DNA of 64,000 nt from Cenococcum geophilum 1.58 (GCA_001692895.1 KV748282.1:186001-250000); one strand, 5' to 3'; positions 12,971 to 23,324 are shown, counted from the stretch's first letter. Made by a program: numbers and translations. Notes: generated by a model not told the origin, from the sequence alone.

Positions 12971-13140
12971 AGTACCTATGGTACGCCTACGGCCCGTTGG
13001 AAGGCCGTATGGCTTATTATATGGCCTATTTTACGGACTATAAGCTATTAGGTGGAAAACGGTGGAAAGCTATAGTGGAACTTGGTGGACTTATATAACC
13101 TACCAAATTCTGCTATATTCTGCTATAGTGGTTAAATTAA

Positions 13141-13183
13141 CTAATTATAATTTTCTATGCTGGGCACGGAAAATCGCTATTGG
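13141..13183. repeat. Shared palindrome, copy 2 (Copia-1 3' region)
   Basis: Arms around GATTTTCTATGC-type and GAAAATCGCTATTGG sequences, between the Copia-1 pol end and the 3' LTR. It shares with the copies at 37819 and 57679 a further right flank (TTGCTTAGCACTAGCGCCTT, then GGTGGCCC). To its left is a short ATTCTGCTATATTCTGC repeat, like the one beside the copy at 57679. Confidence 0.9.
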
Positions 13184-13434
13184 CTTGCTTAGCACTAGCG
13201 CCTTGGTGGCCCTTAAGATCTAACTTATAGCTTGTCTGCTGCCTATTAAAAGGCCGTATAGTTTATTTTACGGACCGTAAGCAGAACTTACGGCTAGCTT
13301 GGGGTACCGTTTAGAAGGTAGCCTAGACGGCACCTTAGAGGGATTTCTTATATATTTCCTTACGTGTTTTATGGTTCTATTAAGGCAATTACGGAGGCTG
13401 TATATAAGTGGTTTTATTTTCTAAGTACCACTAG

Positions 13435-13652
13435 TGTATAATTATAGCACCTAGTATACGAACGCGTATTTATACGTTTGTGTACTAACTACCTACATGC
13501 TGACTAATTAGGGGGGAGGCGCGTTAGTATATAGACTACGTAGTCTACTACAATAGAATCGACAGTCACCACCATCCTAAAGAGCATACGATACTATACG
13601 TATTTCGTGCCCTGGGATACGACTTACTCATACTATTAAGTTAGTACGAACA
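13435..13652 (+). repeat. Copia-1 3' LTR
   Basis: Same length as the 5' LTR (218 bp) and co-linear throughout. Differences are nearly all C/T or G/A transitions, consistent with RIP. Followed by the TGTAT target duplication. Confidence 0.95.
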
Positions 13653-13978
13653 TGTATAATAGGCTAAACTTTAGCGTTATACTAGGTTTAATTTCTATCT
13701 TAAAATTATACTTATCTTAATATAAGGGTAGTTAGTTTATAAATTATTTCTTAAACATATTAATTAGATTATAATATTCTTTAGATATAAAAGGTTAGGG
13801 GTTAATATATTGCTTCGGTTTTAACGCCTTTTTAGTATCTTTTAATATTATAGTAAAGATCTTATAGTCTTATTTTATTACTAATAAATAAAAGGGTATG
13901 GCTTATATTATATAAATTTTAAGGGGTTTTAATATATTATCTTTACATTCTTTACCACAATTAGTAGTTATAAGTTTA

Positions 13979-14685
13979 GGACAGCGGTAGCGGGACACCC
14001 CCTAATTAATATGCGGACACCCCCCAATTGATACACGGATACCCCCCACTAATTAGGTTTAGTTCCTTCCTAATTAAGTTAGAATATTACGTGAATTTAT
14101 GTTATTTGCATCTGTATCGCGAAAATTAAATTATTAAGCCTTATAATTGTAATACCTTAATTGCGCAGTACCCTGTGAGGCGCCGCGTGAACTTATTTAG
14201 GTACTGCTATCTCTGCTTAATGTCTACGAACTGCCTCTGCGAACACGCCCGCGCTCGCGCCTGCGCCTGCGCCCGGTGGATGCAGGTCGGTCTTACCATG
14301 CTTAAGGGAGCGTGGCCGCGCCGACCTGTACGCACCCTGCGCCCGCGCCCGCGCCCGCGCCCGCGCCTACACCTACGCCTACGCCCACGCGTAGTATACC
14401 CGGTATTCTGTTTAAATGCTAATAGCTCGCGATAAGTCGATATATTAACGCGAATAGAGCCAGTCGGGCGGCCGCGGCGGCGCTTGGCAGTTAGAGGTAA
14501 GGTAAATGCGAGATTTTAGGTATATGCGCGCGACGGTCGCGCACTAATGTAGATGCAAACAATATAAATTCACGTAATATTCTAACTTAATTAGGAAGGA
14601 ACCAAACCCAATTGATGGGGGGTGTCCGCATATCAATTGGGGGGTGTCCGTATATCAATTAGGGGGTGTCCCGCTACCGCTGTCC
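13979..14685. mobile_element. Non-autonomous TIR element (mariner/Fot1-type ends)
   Basis: 707-bp element flanked by TA on both sides (13977-13978, 14686-14687), with inverted repeats of about 140 bp beginning GGACAGCGGTAGCGGGACAC. Each TIR contains three tandem units like CGGACACCCCCCAATTGATA. The centre is GC-rich, with CGCGCC-type simple sequence, and has no transposase. TA duplication and these ends suit the Tc1/mariner superfamily. It lies in Gypsy-A gag/pol. A piece of the same element occurs near 19427 and 23325. The small ORF across the GC-rich centre is probably not a gene. Confidence 0.85.
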
Positions 14686-14687
14686 TA

Positions 14688-16440
14688 AGTTTATTATATT
14701 AGTTTAAGGTTTATAGCAAGGGTAATTTATATTATATTAAATTTAAATAGTTATATATATGTTTATAGGGCAAGTAGTATTTTAAGTAATAACTTTAGTA
14801 ATAGGTTATACGGAATTTTAGTGTTTTTTTAACCTAGCTAATTAAAGGGTTATATTGTTTTAGCTATCTATATTTAAGTATTACCTTATAATACTTTAAG
14901 GGTATTATAAATAGGGAAATATATTTAAGGTATTTACTTATCTACATCTTTATAAGAGCGTAGTATATTAGTTTGCTATATATTAAAGGCTTACTATTAA
15001 AGCCTTATAGGCCTTAAGGCTTATTAAGTTTCTTTAAATTTAAGTATTAAATTTTCGCGTAGTTTATATTAATAAAGCCTATACTAGTAGCTCCGCTATC
15101 TATAAGGATTTATACTTCCTTCTATTTTTTAAGTATTTAAATTTCGCTAAGTATATTAAGAGAGTTATATTATATATTAGCGCTAAAAGAGCCTAAATAC
15201 TTATACTCTTCTACTTCTTATTCTAAGGCGCGACTTAGCCCTAGGATAATTTATTTTCTAAATTAACTAAAGGTAAGATACTTTATAGCGATTAAGTATA
15301 ATTTATAAAACAAGTATAATTTAAGGACTAAGAGAAACTACATCGGACCTTTTTAAAAGGGTAAGTTCGGCAATTTCTTTAAATATATCCCTTTTTACCA
15401 CATCTAAAGCATTCTTTATTTGTTAGTTCCTAAGGGTATATAAGATTAAGTAGTATTAAGGTTTATAGGGTTATATATAGGGCTTTTTAGTTTTAGAGAT
15501 GGATTACGCTTTAGGGTATATACTAGGTTTATAGAGTTTTAAATATAAGATATAGTTAGCTTTAGGGAATAAGTTTATTTATTATATTAAAGGTTCTTAT
15601 TAATTCGTTAACATATTATAGCAAATTTAGGTAAGTTCTTTAGCAGTTCTCTACCTACTAACTATACTCTAATTTTATCTAAAATAGCTTAACGGAGAGT
15701 AGTAACTCTAGCGGCTTTATTCCAATTTAGTTTATTAATAAGGCCTAAATTTTTTAAAAAGAAGCTGGTAAAGTCTTAGTTCTATTATTATAGGTTTTTA
15801 AGTTTAGTAACAGTTATATATTTACGGCTAGCGTTATTATATATTTATTCTAATAAAGAGATAAAGATTTTAAAATTAATAAAGGTGCTATTATAGAAGA
15901 ATAGATCTATAGTTTATATAGCGTCTTTACTTAACCAAGATATTCTATAGCTAATCTTGCTAGCTTTAGTAGGGTATTAGTTATAGTTTATTAAAAGTTT
16001 AAGATAGAGCTTAGTTATAAAGGAATATAGGGTATTTTAATTTCTATTAAATATTAGAAGGTTAGGGAGCTTTTTAGATTTTATAGTAAGTACTAGGTTT
16101 ATTATAGATATAGGTTAAGCTACCATTACTAGTTTAGGGTTTATATTTAATAGGTTAGGTTTATATATAGTTATTTTAATTTTATTTATAGATATTGCTA
16201 TTAGGGTCTCTAATATAAGTGCTTTAAGGTTATAGAGTTCTTTATAGATTACTCCTATTAATTACTAGTACTAAGCTTCTAATATTACTCGCTATTAGGC
16301 TAAAGCATCTATAAAGGACTATTATATTATAGTTAACTATTCCCTAACTAGGGCTATAATACTTATAGTTAACATAAAGGGTTCGAGTTCGTTTGCTATT
16401 TTAATAGTAGTTGTTTTAATATAATGTAATATAAGGGCGC
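14688..16440 (-). pseudogene. Gypsy-A gag with zinc knuckle
   Basis: On the minus strand, codons at about 15367-15412 read LRCGKKGYI*RNCR, i.e. a CxRCGKKGHIxRNC zinc knuckle altered by RIP (Cys, His and Gln codons changed). Upstream minus-strand sequence to about 16410 is the rest of gag. It is interrupted on its pol side by the 707-bp TIR element and then by Copia-1. Confidence 0.75.
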
Positions 16441-17035
16441 GAAGAGACTTTAGGGAAGATTTAAAGGAATAATATAAATTCTATCTAAATCTAAGGGTAT
16501 ATAGCTCTTGCTAAGAACAAGACATTATATAAAAAAGAGAGAGGAATAATAAGAGAATTATATAATTAAATAGTTAGGGGCTTAGTGGTTAATACGTGCG
16601 TATATACACACGCGGTCTTTAATGGACTTCGGTAGAATTTAATTAATCTAGCAGAATTTGGCAGAAGTTAATTAAGCTAGTAGAATTTAGCAGAATTTGG
16701 TTAAAGCGTTAGAATTCATCTATTGAGTGTTTTACTAAGACATTCCTACTATAACTGGGCTAGTCCCATTATAATTCCTTCTTTATATAAGTCTTATCTG
16801 CTTTAGTTACTAAATAAGTATATTTATAAATTAAGGAGATAGTTTTTAAAGCTCTAACTTTTACATAACTTATTAAGATTAAATCTATATTAGTATTAGT
16901 GCTAAAGAGAGCAGAATTAATATTTGCTTTAAAGGAGAGATTAATTTTAAATTTATTAAATAGAATATCACTTTAATTAGCCATTTTAATGCTGCTTTAT
17001 GTAATAAAGAGAAAGGGAAAATAAAGTTTTAAAGT
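16440..17035. other. AT-rich leader with CAGAATTTGG-type repeats
   Basis: No gene seen. It probably contains the Gypsy-A 5' leader or LTR and the left flank of the SGNH gene. At 16632-16702 a CAGAATTTGGCAG-like unit repeats several times, resembling repeats next to the shared palindrome at 57740-57915. TA-rich sequence ends abruptly near 17035. Confidence 0.4.
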
Positions 17036-17050
17036 GTGAATGCCAAGCCC

Positions 17051-17077
17051 TGTCCGACAGGCCTGCTGTCCGACAGG
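17051..17077. promoter_or_regulatory. Paired TGTCCGACAGG motifs upstream of the SGNH gene
   Basis: TGTCCGACAGG occurs twice, at 17051-17061 and 17067-17077, about 110-135 bp before the ATG. Each copy is nearly self-complementary (CCTGTC-C-GACAGG), as expected for a dimeric transcription factor site. Function is inferred only. Confidence 0.3.
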
Positions 17078-17186
17078 CTGTCGCCCGCAACCAAATTTTA
17101 CTGCGGAGCGCACAGCCTTCTGCTTTAGCATCACTGGATCAATGAAAACCTAAAATTCACCCCCAACTACGACGGACAAAGTGAGC

Positions 17187-18110
17187 ATGTCTGCGCGCGG
17201 AAGTCGGAAGATCAAAGCCTTCCCTTTCTATGACGAATGGAAAGGCCACCCAATTCCTGATCTCGCTACATTCTACTCCAGAACCGTTACTGAAAGACCT
17301 GACAAGTTCATCGTCTGGCTAGCTGGTGACTCCTCCTTGGACAACAAGTACTGGGTTCCATCAAGTGGTGCAGCAGATGAGCCTTTACCAGTGCATGTAC
17401 CCGCCATCTATGCTTCCATCCTTGATCCTCCGCAGCCGAAACCGGACATTGCGTTCTGGTTGAACCATTATCTTGGAAATCAAGCAACCGCCATCAACAC
17501 TGCGGTGGAGGCTTCCATGCTCCGAGAGCGCGACAACGGCCTACTTCCACATGACGAATTCATCCGAGATCATATTCGCGCCGAAGATGTTTTGATTGTC
17601 TCCGTAGGTGGGAACGATATCGCGCTAAATCCGACATTCGCGACAATACGTCACATGTTGCAGCTTGCATGGTTAACTTCGCACGGCTCGTTGGAGCGCG
17701 GGACCGCATGGTCTCTTAACTATTTCAAGAGGATGTTCAATGCGCAGGTGAAGTCGTATGTTTCCAGAATAATCGAGAAGCAAAAGCCCCGCGCCGTTAT
17801 CATCTGCATGATCTACTTCCCCCTCGAGGCCGGTGCGAGCATGCAGAAGAGCTGGGCAGATTTACCACTGAGACTTTTGGGATATAACCGTCACCCAGAG
17901 CAGCTACAGACTGCTATCAAGAAGATGTACGAGCTAGCAACTATGGAAATTAACATCGAAGGGACGACCGTTGTGCCCTGTGCATTCTTTGATGTTCTGG
18001 ATGGGAAGTCCAAGGAGGACTATACCGCTAGAGTGGAACCGAGCGCCGAGGGAGGCCGCAAGATGGGAGAACAATTAATGGACGCGCTTAAATTCACCTT
18101 ACAACTCTAA
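17187..18110 (+). CDS. SGNH/GDSL-hydrolase-like protein
   Basis: An uninterrupted 307-residue protein of normal base composition. Residues 45-56 (LAGDSSLDNKYW) match SGNH block I with candidate nucleophile Ser49. Residues 138-144 (VSVGGND) match block III with Asn143. NTAVEAS at 104-110 may stand for block II. The C-terminal block V normally carries Asp-x-x-His, but here the sequence is RVEPSAEGG (282-290) with no His, so the catalytic triad is either non-standard or lost. No signal peptide or membrane segment is apparent, suggesting a cytosolic protein. The frame can be extended to a GTG at 17181, but a fungal nuclear gene should start at ATG 17187; an in-frame TAA lies at 17151. No intron is needed. 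RIP-like sequence begins right after the stop. Substrate unknown: esterase or lipase activity is only a family-level guess. Confidence 0.85.
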   Translation: MSARGSRKIKAFPFYDEWKGHPIPDLATFYSRTVTERPDKFIVWLAGDSSLDNKYWVPSSGAADEPLPVHVPAIYASILDPPQPKPDIAFWLNHYLGNQATAINTAVEASMLRERDNGLLPHDEFIRDHIRAEDVLIVSVGGNDIALNPTFATIRHMLQLAWLTSHGSLERGTAWSLNYFKRMFNAQVKSYVSRIIEKQKPRAVIICMIYFPLEAGASMQKSWADLPLRLLGYNRHPEQLQTAIKKMYELATMEINIEGTTVVPCAFFDVLDGKSKEDYTARVEPSAEGGRKMGEQLMDALKFTLQL

Positions 18111-18112
18111 AT

Positions 18113-18261
18113 AGCTAATATTCTTTAGTAGTAAATTAAACGTTAGCTACTCTAGCACTAATTTATATCTATTATATTAGCCTAATTTTTCTATATTAAA
18201 GATAATGTAATATACTAAAAGAAAATTTTAAGTAAACTTTATAATAGCTTAATTTTTTAAG
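18113..18261. other. TA-rich 3' flank of the SGNH gene
   Basis: No gene seen. The sequence becomes strongly TA-rich within a few bases of the stop codon, so any native 3' UTR has been altered or replaced. Confidence 0.5.
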
Positions 18262-18266
18262 GAAAC

Positions 18267-18454
18267 TGTCACAGTACGTGCCGACTGTCAAGGTACGAGG
18301 TACGAGGTGACTGTATATCATTGACAAACGATGTCGTGTGAGGATCTATATACAGAGGTGAGGCGGTATATATACGTGTCGCTCAGGGGTCAGGTCTGTG
18401 CTCGTGTCACAGCAACGCCGAGTCGTAACAACGTGTCAGGTCAGTGCCGTGACA
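18267..18454. mobile_element. Solo LTR, 188 bp
   Basis: Begins TGTCACAGTACG, ends GTGCCGTGACA, and is flanked by a perfect 5-bp duplication GAAAC (18262-18266 and 18455-18459). Its right end (GGTCAGTGCCGTGACA) matches that of the Gypsy-B LTR (GTCAGTGCCGTAATA), and the lengths are close (188 and 187 bp), so it is probably from the same Gypsy group. It keeps many CA and TG steps, so it is young or escaped RIP. Confidence 0.85.
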
Positions 18455-18473
18455 GAAACGGATAATTATATAA

Positions 18474-19426
18474 AGATGTCTATTTAAAGCGAAGTCACAC
18501 CTCCTTTAAACAGCAACATCAATATCTATCACAATCAGCCTTTTGGCTTTTCGCTTTAAAATAAGGCTTATTTAATAGAGAATTGTTATTCATTTGTCTT
18601 ATAGCCTTAATAATACTATGCCGTACGGCGTTGTGTTGTCGTCGCGATAAAACGTCTTACCCCTTAGAAGATCACGAAGTTTCGCGTCGCGTCTTTCCAT
18701 AACTGTTAATAAGTAGTCTTTCCTAACAATTTTTCCTATAGGGGTTTTAACAGGTTTTAAATTAACGCTTTCCAGCTTCCTCTCTTCCTCCTTCCTACTA
18801 CGTCGTCGTCGTTAATAGCCTTCGATATTACCTAGAGATTCTACGTTACTTAAACAGTCTATTAACAATACCCTATAGGCGTAAAGAGACGACATATATC
18901 CCTACATTTATATTAGTTATTAGGCGTAGCCCTTATACCGCTAGGTTCTAACAGTACGCGTTATTTAGGGCAATAAGTATATAATTATCTACTACTACTT
19001 AATAGTAGTGAACTTACTATACAAGCAGGCTAAGGTGAGATTACCCTCTCCTTAGGCCTATACCCCCCAATATAATATAAATATAATATTTAAAATATAT
19101 CTTTGCAAGCAAGTAAATAAATAAAGATGTTTATTTAAAGCGAAGTTATACCTCCTTTAAATAGTAACATTAATATCTATTACAATCAGCCTTTTAGCTT
19201 TTCGCTTTCCCACCCTCCACCCTATAGATAGTTTTGCAGCCTTTTAGGCTTGCGGTAGGCCTAAGGGGGGTAATAAGTATATAATTATCTACTACTGCTT
19301 AATAGTAGGGAACCTACTATATAAGCAGGCTGAGGCAAGATTACCCTCTCCTTGGGCCTACACCCCCTAATATAATATAAATATATTATTTAGAATATAT
19401 TTCTATAAGTAAGTAAATAAACACCC
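18474..19426. repeat. Duplicated LTR-like blocks (order P, Q, P, Q)
   Basis: Block P (about 86 bp, starting AAGATGTCTATTTAAAGCGAAG) occurs at about 18474-18559 and 19124-19209. Block Q (about 154 bp, starting AATAAGTATATAATTATC) occurs at about 18970-19123 and 19273-19426. Q directly precedes P in the middle copy, so Q+P behaves like one LTR of about 240 bp. Sequence between 18560 and 18969 has no recognisable gene. Confidence 0.7.
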
Positions 19427-19526
19427 CCTAAATAATACGCGTACCCCTAATTAATACGTATATACCCCTACCTAAACGAGCTTAAATCCTTCTACTTTAA
19501 GTTAGATTATTATATATATTTAACTT
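19427..19526. mobile_element. Left part of a second copy of the 707-bp TIR element
   Basis: This stretch aligns with the left TIR at about 13998-14103 (ACACCCCCTAAATAATACGCG, spaced CCCC units, then AAGTTAGATTATTA). The LINE at 19527-23311 then interrupts it, and it resumes at 23325 with the TATCGCGAAAATTAAATTATTAA interior block. Its outer 20 bases are missing or overwritten by block Q. Confidence 0.65.
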
Positions 19527-19949
19527 TTTTTTTTTAGGTCTATTATATTATACTACGTACAATACTGCGTATGCAGCCTCTAGGCTATAGCGCTATAGCT
19601 CTATATATATAAATCCTTCTTAGGCAGCTTAATATATACTAGTAACTATGTCCTAATAGTTTATAGCTATTTAGTAAAAATACTAGGTTACTAATAACTA
19701 TTAAGTAATAAGAAAACAATAGAAAAGATTCTAAAAAAATAAGAAATCCTAACGCCTATCCCTGTCCTTTTGTAAATTATTTCTATTCTTTTACTCCCTA
19801 TTATCTATCTACTAAAATCCTAGTAGGAGTTACCTCCTTCTAAAGATCCTACTGCTATTAGCCACTTTCTAGTAGCTATTTCTATCCTGTTTAGGAATAG
19901 AAAAAGAGCTTCTCTTCCTTTCTTTGTGTAAAATAACTTCTTTAGAGAA

Positions 19950-21630
19950 AGAGAAGAGCCTAGTTGCCTTTATATATTCTTTCTCTCTTCTTTATATAGG
20001 CTGTAGTTTAGTAGTAGGTGCTTAGGGGTTTGTATAGTAGTATATTCTCTAAAGCATCTACCTTCTTTGTCCTTTCCTAGTTTTAGCTAGAAGAAAGCTG
20101 ATTGTAGCTTTTTAGGATATCTATCCTTAGTTGCTTTAAGAGAAAAGGAATAACTTCCTTTACAGATCCTAGTATAGTGTTTTCCTTTATTTTTATTTTA
20201 TTGCTAATTGTTTTCCCACTATTTTAGTATCTTTTCTCTTACTACTCTCCCTATATAGGATAAAGAAGTATAAAAAGACTTTATCTTTCTTCTAAAGAGA
20301 CCCTTTTTAGCTAGTTTATCTACTATTTCGTTTCTATAGATTCCTAAGTAGCTAGGGACCTAATAGAAGTTAATAGAGATACCTTTACTAGCTAAATAGG
20401 AGCAGCTTTGCGTAATTTTAAAGACTAGTTCTTGCCCTCCTATAAGAGAATTTAGTTATAATCTTTTAATAGCCGCCTAGCTATTTATAAAGATATAAAC
20501 CTTTTTCTCTTCTAGTTTTTGTTGCTTTAGGTGTTCTAGGGCCCTATAGACTGCGTAGAGCTCTATATCTATAATTTCTATATAGGGTCCTAGGTTCCAA
20601 TTTGTTGTATATTTAATCCTATTTCTCTCTCCTATTTTGCATACAGCTGCCGCACTTAATTTGCTATCTTTAGAGCTATCTGTATAGTATATATCTACTA
20701 AATCCCACTCTAGGGAATCTTGTAGATTTTCTACTAGCCTTAGATATTCTTGTGCAGCTTCTTCCTTACTACCTCTTAAGATAGAAAAGAATGCAGAAAT
20801 AGGAAGAGACTACGGTTTTTGCCAGTTTAGAAAGATTCTCTCTATTTTCCAGTTTTGAATTAGCTGCTAAACTTTAGAAGTTAGAGATAGCAGCTATGTT
20901 TTTGGCTGTAAGAGGTGCTTTATAGTAGAGTTTTTAGGGCTAGAGTTAGAGCTTAAGCTAGCTGCTAGTTCGTCCTTATCTTTATTAATCTCTTCTATAT
21001 AGACCTTCTTAATTACGTAGTTTTCCTTAAATTTAGGATCTTTAGTGTATAGCTATTGCAAAGCTTTTTAAATCTAATTCTAGGAGGAGGAATAGAAGCT
21101 TTAATCTCTATAGCCTAGCTAGGAGATCCTCTAAACGCTCCTAAAACTAGTTTTAGGGCCTTATTTTATAAAGCTTAGTACCTAGCTAGTAGGTAGTCTC
21201 TAGATTTGCTTTTCTACTAGCATTATATTTTATAGTCTGCTATAGTAGTAATATAAGCTATATAGAGCTACCGTAGGGCTTATAAAGATAGACCTCTTTA
21301 TATATTTCCTAGTCTTCTAATTAAATAGAAGGCCTCTTTTGCCTTAGAGATTCTTATTTCTATATATTGTTTAAAAGTAAGCTTAGAGTTTAGAAATACC
21401 CCTAGCTACCTAACTAGGGGTTTAGGGGATATTTCTACGTCTCCTAGCTTTAGCCCTTCTTCTATAGTAGTACGTTTACTATAGAAGTGTATAAGCTCTA
21501 TCTTGCTAATATTAAAACTAATAGCCGTTTCCTTAGCTCTAGACATTAACTCTAGCGCTATTCCCTTTAGCTTTTTACAATTAGATTTAGCCGAATTTAA
21601 AGTAACCGTCAAGTAGTTATATATACTAGT
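19950..21630 (-). pseudogene. LINE RT C-terminus and RNase H
   Basis: The longest open stretch, 21406-21612, reads ISFNISKIELIHFYSKR, a typical region after the RT palm in fungal Tad/I-like LINEs. Further minus-strand blocks include a GVF-like step, a LRALRQLYIACI-like thumb, and an RNase H with YTDSSKDSKLSAAA (near 20640-20680), IELYAVYRALEHL (near 20550) and a FINSAAIKRL block (near 20470). Stops are RIP type. The catalytic YxDD box is not visible upstream, so RT is truncated. Confidence 0.8.
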
Positions 21631-21649
21631 AGTACTAATAATATAGTAG

Positions 21650-23311
21650 AGTTTACTATGCCTACTTATTTAGGCCTCTACCTTAGTTTTCTAGTGCTTT
21701 ATCCCAACTATAAGCAGTTAGCTGCCACTATTAATCGCATAGGGATTCTCACCAGTTTTTATAGATATCTTATAATGGGGTTGCCTAAGTACTAGTCTGC
21801 CCCCCAGCAGTCTATATAAGAGTTTCCTCCCAGAGTTAGTACGCTTTTATACGGCTTAGGAGCCTTCCATAGCCTCTAGTTTTACGCCTTTCTTTATTAT
21901 TTCCGCCAGTACGGGCGTAAGCTGCCATTTGCAGGGATTATAACTCCTATCTTACGTACCTACTGGCGTAATCCTATAAGGGCGTCATGGCTGCATCCTG
22001 CAATGTAGTTAGGTATACCTTCTACGGTTAAGGCCTAGCCAAAACCTCTCCCGCCTAAGTAACTCCTATTTACTCTATAAGTATGTCTTACCGGTATACC
22101 GTCCTAGCGAAGCAAACGGTTCCGTCTGTTAATGTACCAATACGCGCATCCGTTCTCTTAAGCCACGTAATAGTCTCTCTAGCTAGGACGTGATCCTACC
22201 TACTTACTAGGTGCACTAGGGGTTAGAGCCTAGCTAAGGGGTAAAGTCCTAAGAGCTAGTAGTGGCTACTACGCACTACGCCCCGCGGGAGGTTTTAATT
22301 CCCGTTTTGCGTTGCCTATAAGGGTCTCCCTATAATAGGCTGACCGTGTCTTACAGAACGGGTTACTAACTAGGTCCCACTAGGCGACCTACTTTACCCT
22401 ATTCTACTAACCAAGCTTATGTCCCCCCTTTGTATAAGCTAGCCTGTGTCTCTAACTGTCGAGTCCTTATACAACTGGCCTGTGTTTCCTTAGAGCCTCC
22501 CCCATATATATGCGCAGGTTGCGTGTACTACGCCTATTAAGACCCTCCTGTGAGTCACCTGTAGGTCGACCGTAGGTCGAACGCCATGGGGCCGTCGAAG
22601 CTGGCCTGTGTTTCCGCTGCCTAGAGCTTTGCCCGTGTTTCCACCTCGTTGAGTTGTCTGGTCGCCGTCGCGTCGCCGTCGCGTTGTTGTCGCGTCACTA
22701 TCGTCCAGGTCGCGCGCACTACGCCTATTAAGACCCTCTTCTGAGTCACCTGGGTACCAGATAGGCCCTTGTAGAGGGGCCTTAACGAGTTCTCTAGGCA
22801 GGGCCTTAATAAGTTCTTTGCGGTGGCCTTGGGGCCTTAACAAGTTTCGTATGAGGTATCTGCGACGCGTTAACCTTAACAAGTTCTTATAAAAAAGGGT
22901 TTCCCTACGCCCTCGCCTTGCGATCTTAGAGCTGGTGCAAGCCTAAGGGTGTCCTGTTGTACGACTAGGACGCGTCTACGTCCGCTGGCTAGATGATAAG
23001 GCTAGTTTCGGGCCTAGTTACGAGCTAGGTAGTCGTACATCGGGTGGTTTTCGTATCCCAGTTTCCCTTGATAGCCCCCCTAGATGGTAGAGCAGGAGCC
23101 CTAGGCGGGGGCAGTAGGAATCCTGGTGTTGCTGAGGGCGATGCATCGTACGCGTCGCAGGCTCAACACCACAGAACCGCGACGACAGCGCGCTGCACGC
23201 GCTGCGGCGGCTCCCTACCATCGCCTCTGCACTTGGCCATCAAAAGAAACGAATTCCTGATGATGTTTCCACCCGCGGCGACGTGGACGCGTGCAGTAGG
23301 GCTTCGCGGGC
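21650..23311. other. GC-richer segment at the LINE 5' side, unassigned
   Basis: Inside the LINE target duplication but not recognisable as LINE coding sequence. A 45-bp unit (ACTACGCCTATTAAGACCCT then GAGTCACCTG) occurs twice, near 22518-22562 and 22712-22752. CCTTAACAAGTTC-type units recur near 22770-22890. Three overlapping short ORFs (22490-22882 minus, 23018-23221 minus, 23044-23358 plus) lack recognisable domains and overlap on both strands; I do not call any of them a gene. Confidence 0.5.
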
Positions 23312-23324
23312 ATATATTTAACTT

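Larger units (their letters stand above)
7305..13652 (+). mobile_element. Copia-1, complete LTR retrotransposon
   Basis: 6348-bp Ty1/Copia element with 218-bp LTRs (TG...CA) and a perfect 5-bp target duplication TGTAT at 7300-7304 and 13653-13657. Gene order zinc knuckle, protease, integrase, RT, RNase H on the plus strand fixes it as Copia. Damage is mostly CAG/CAA to TAG/TAA, milder than in the Gypsy-A it entered, so it is the younger of the two. It carries a copy of the shared palindrome between pol and the 3' LTR. Confidence 0.95.
4510..16440 (-). mobile_element. Gypsy-A, RIP-damaged and split by two insertions
   Basis: Ty3/Gypsy element read on the minus strand: gag near 14.7-16.4 kb, RT near 6.85-7.3 kb, RNase H near 6.2-6.45 kb, integrase down to about 4.56 kb. 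It is interrupted by Copia-1 (7305-13652, with the Gypsy-A sequence resuming after the TGTAT duplication) and by a 707-bp TIR element (13979-14685). It predates both and is the most heavily TA-shifted element on the left. LTRs were not identified, so both ends are approximate. Confidence 0.8.
19527..23311 (-). mobile_element. LINE-1 (non-LTR retrotransposon), possibly chimeric 5' end
   Basis: Flanked by a perfect 13-bp target duplication ATATATTTAACTT at 19514-19526 and 23312-23324. The poly(A) tail is the T run at 19525-19536, so the element lies on the minus strand. The 3' UTR matches the LINE copy ending at 29194. RT C-terminus and RNase H lie at about 19950-21630. The 5' part, 21650-23311, is GC-richer and does not read as RT. 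Confidence 0.85.

Noticed and set aside
14175..14435. 86-codon Arg/Pro-rich ORF
   Set aside because: Lies on CGCGCC simple sequence in the middle of a non-autonomous TIR element; composition explains the open frame.
16566..16630. tRNA-like GGGGCTTAGTGGTTAATACG stretch
   Set aside because: Resembles an A box, but no B box (GGTTCRA), acceptor pairing or anticodon stem could be found.
17181..17186. GTG start for the SGNH protein
   Set aside because: GTG starts are not expected for a fungal nuclear gene; ATG at 17187 is two codons inside and keeps every motif.
21660..22440. Possible rRNA or other structural RNA fragment
   Set aside because: GC content and phrases first suggested rDNA, but no stretch matched rRNA that I know; left unassigned.
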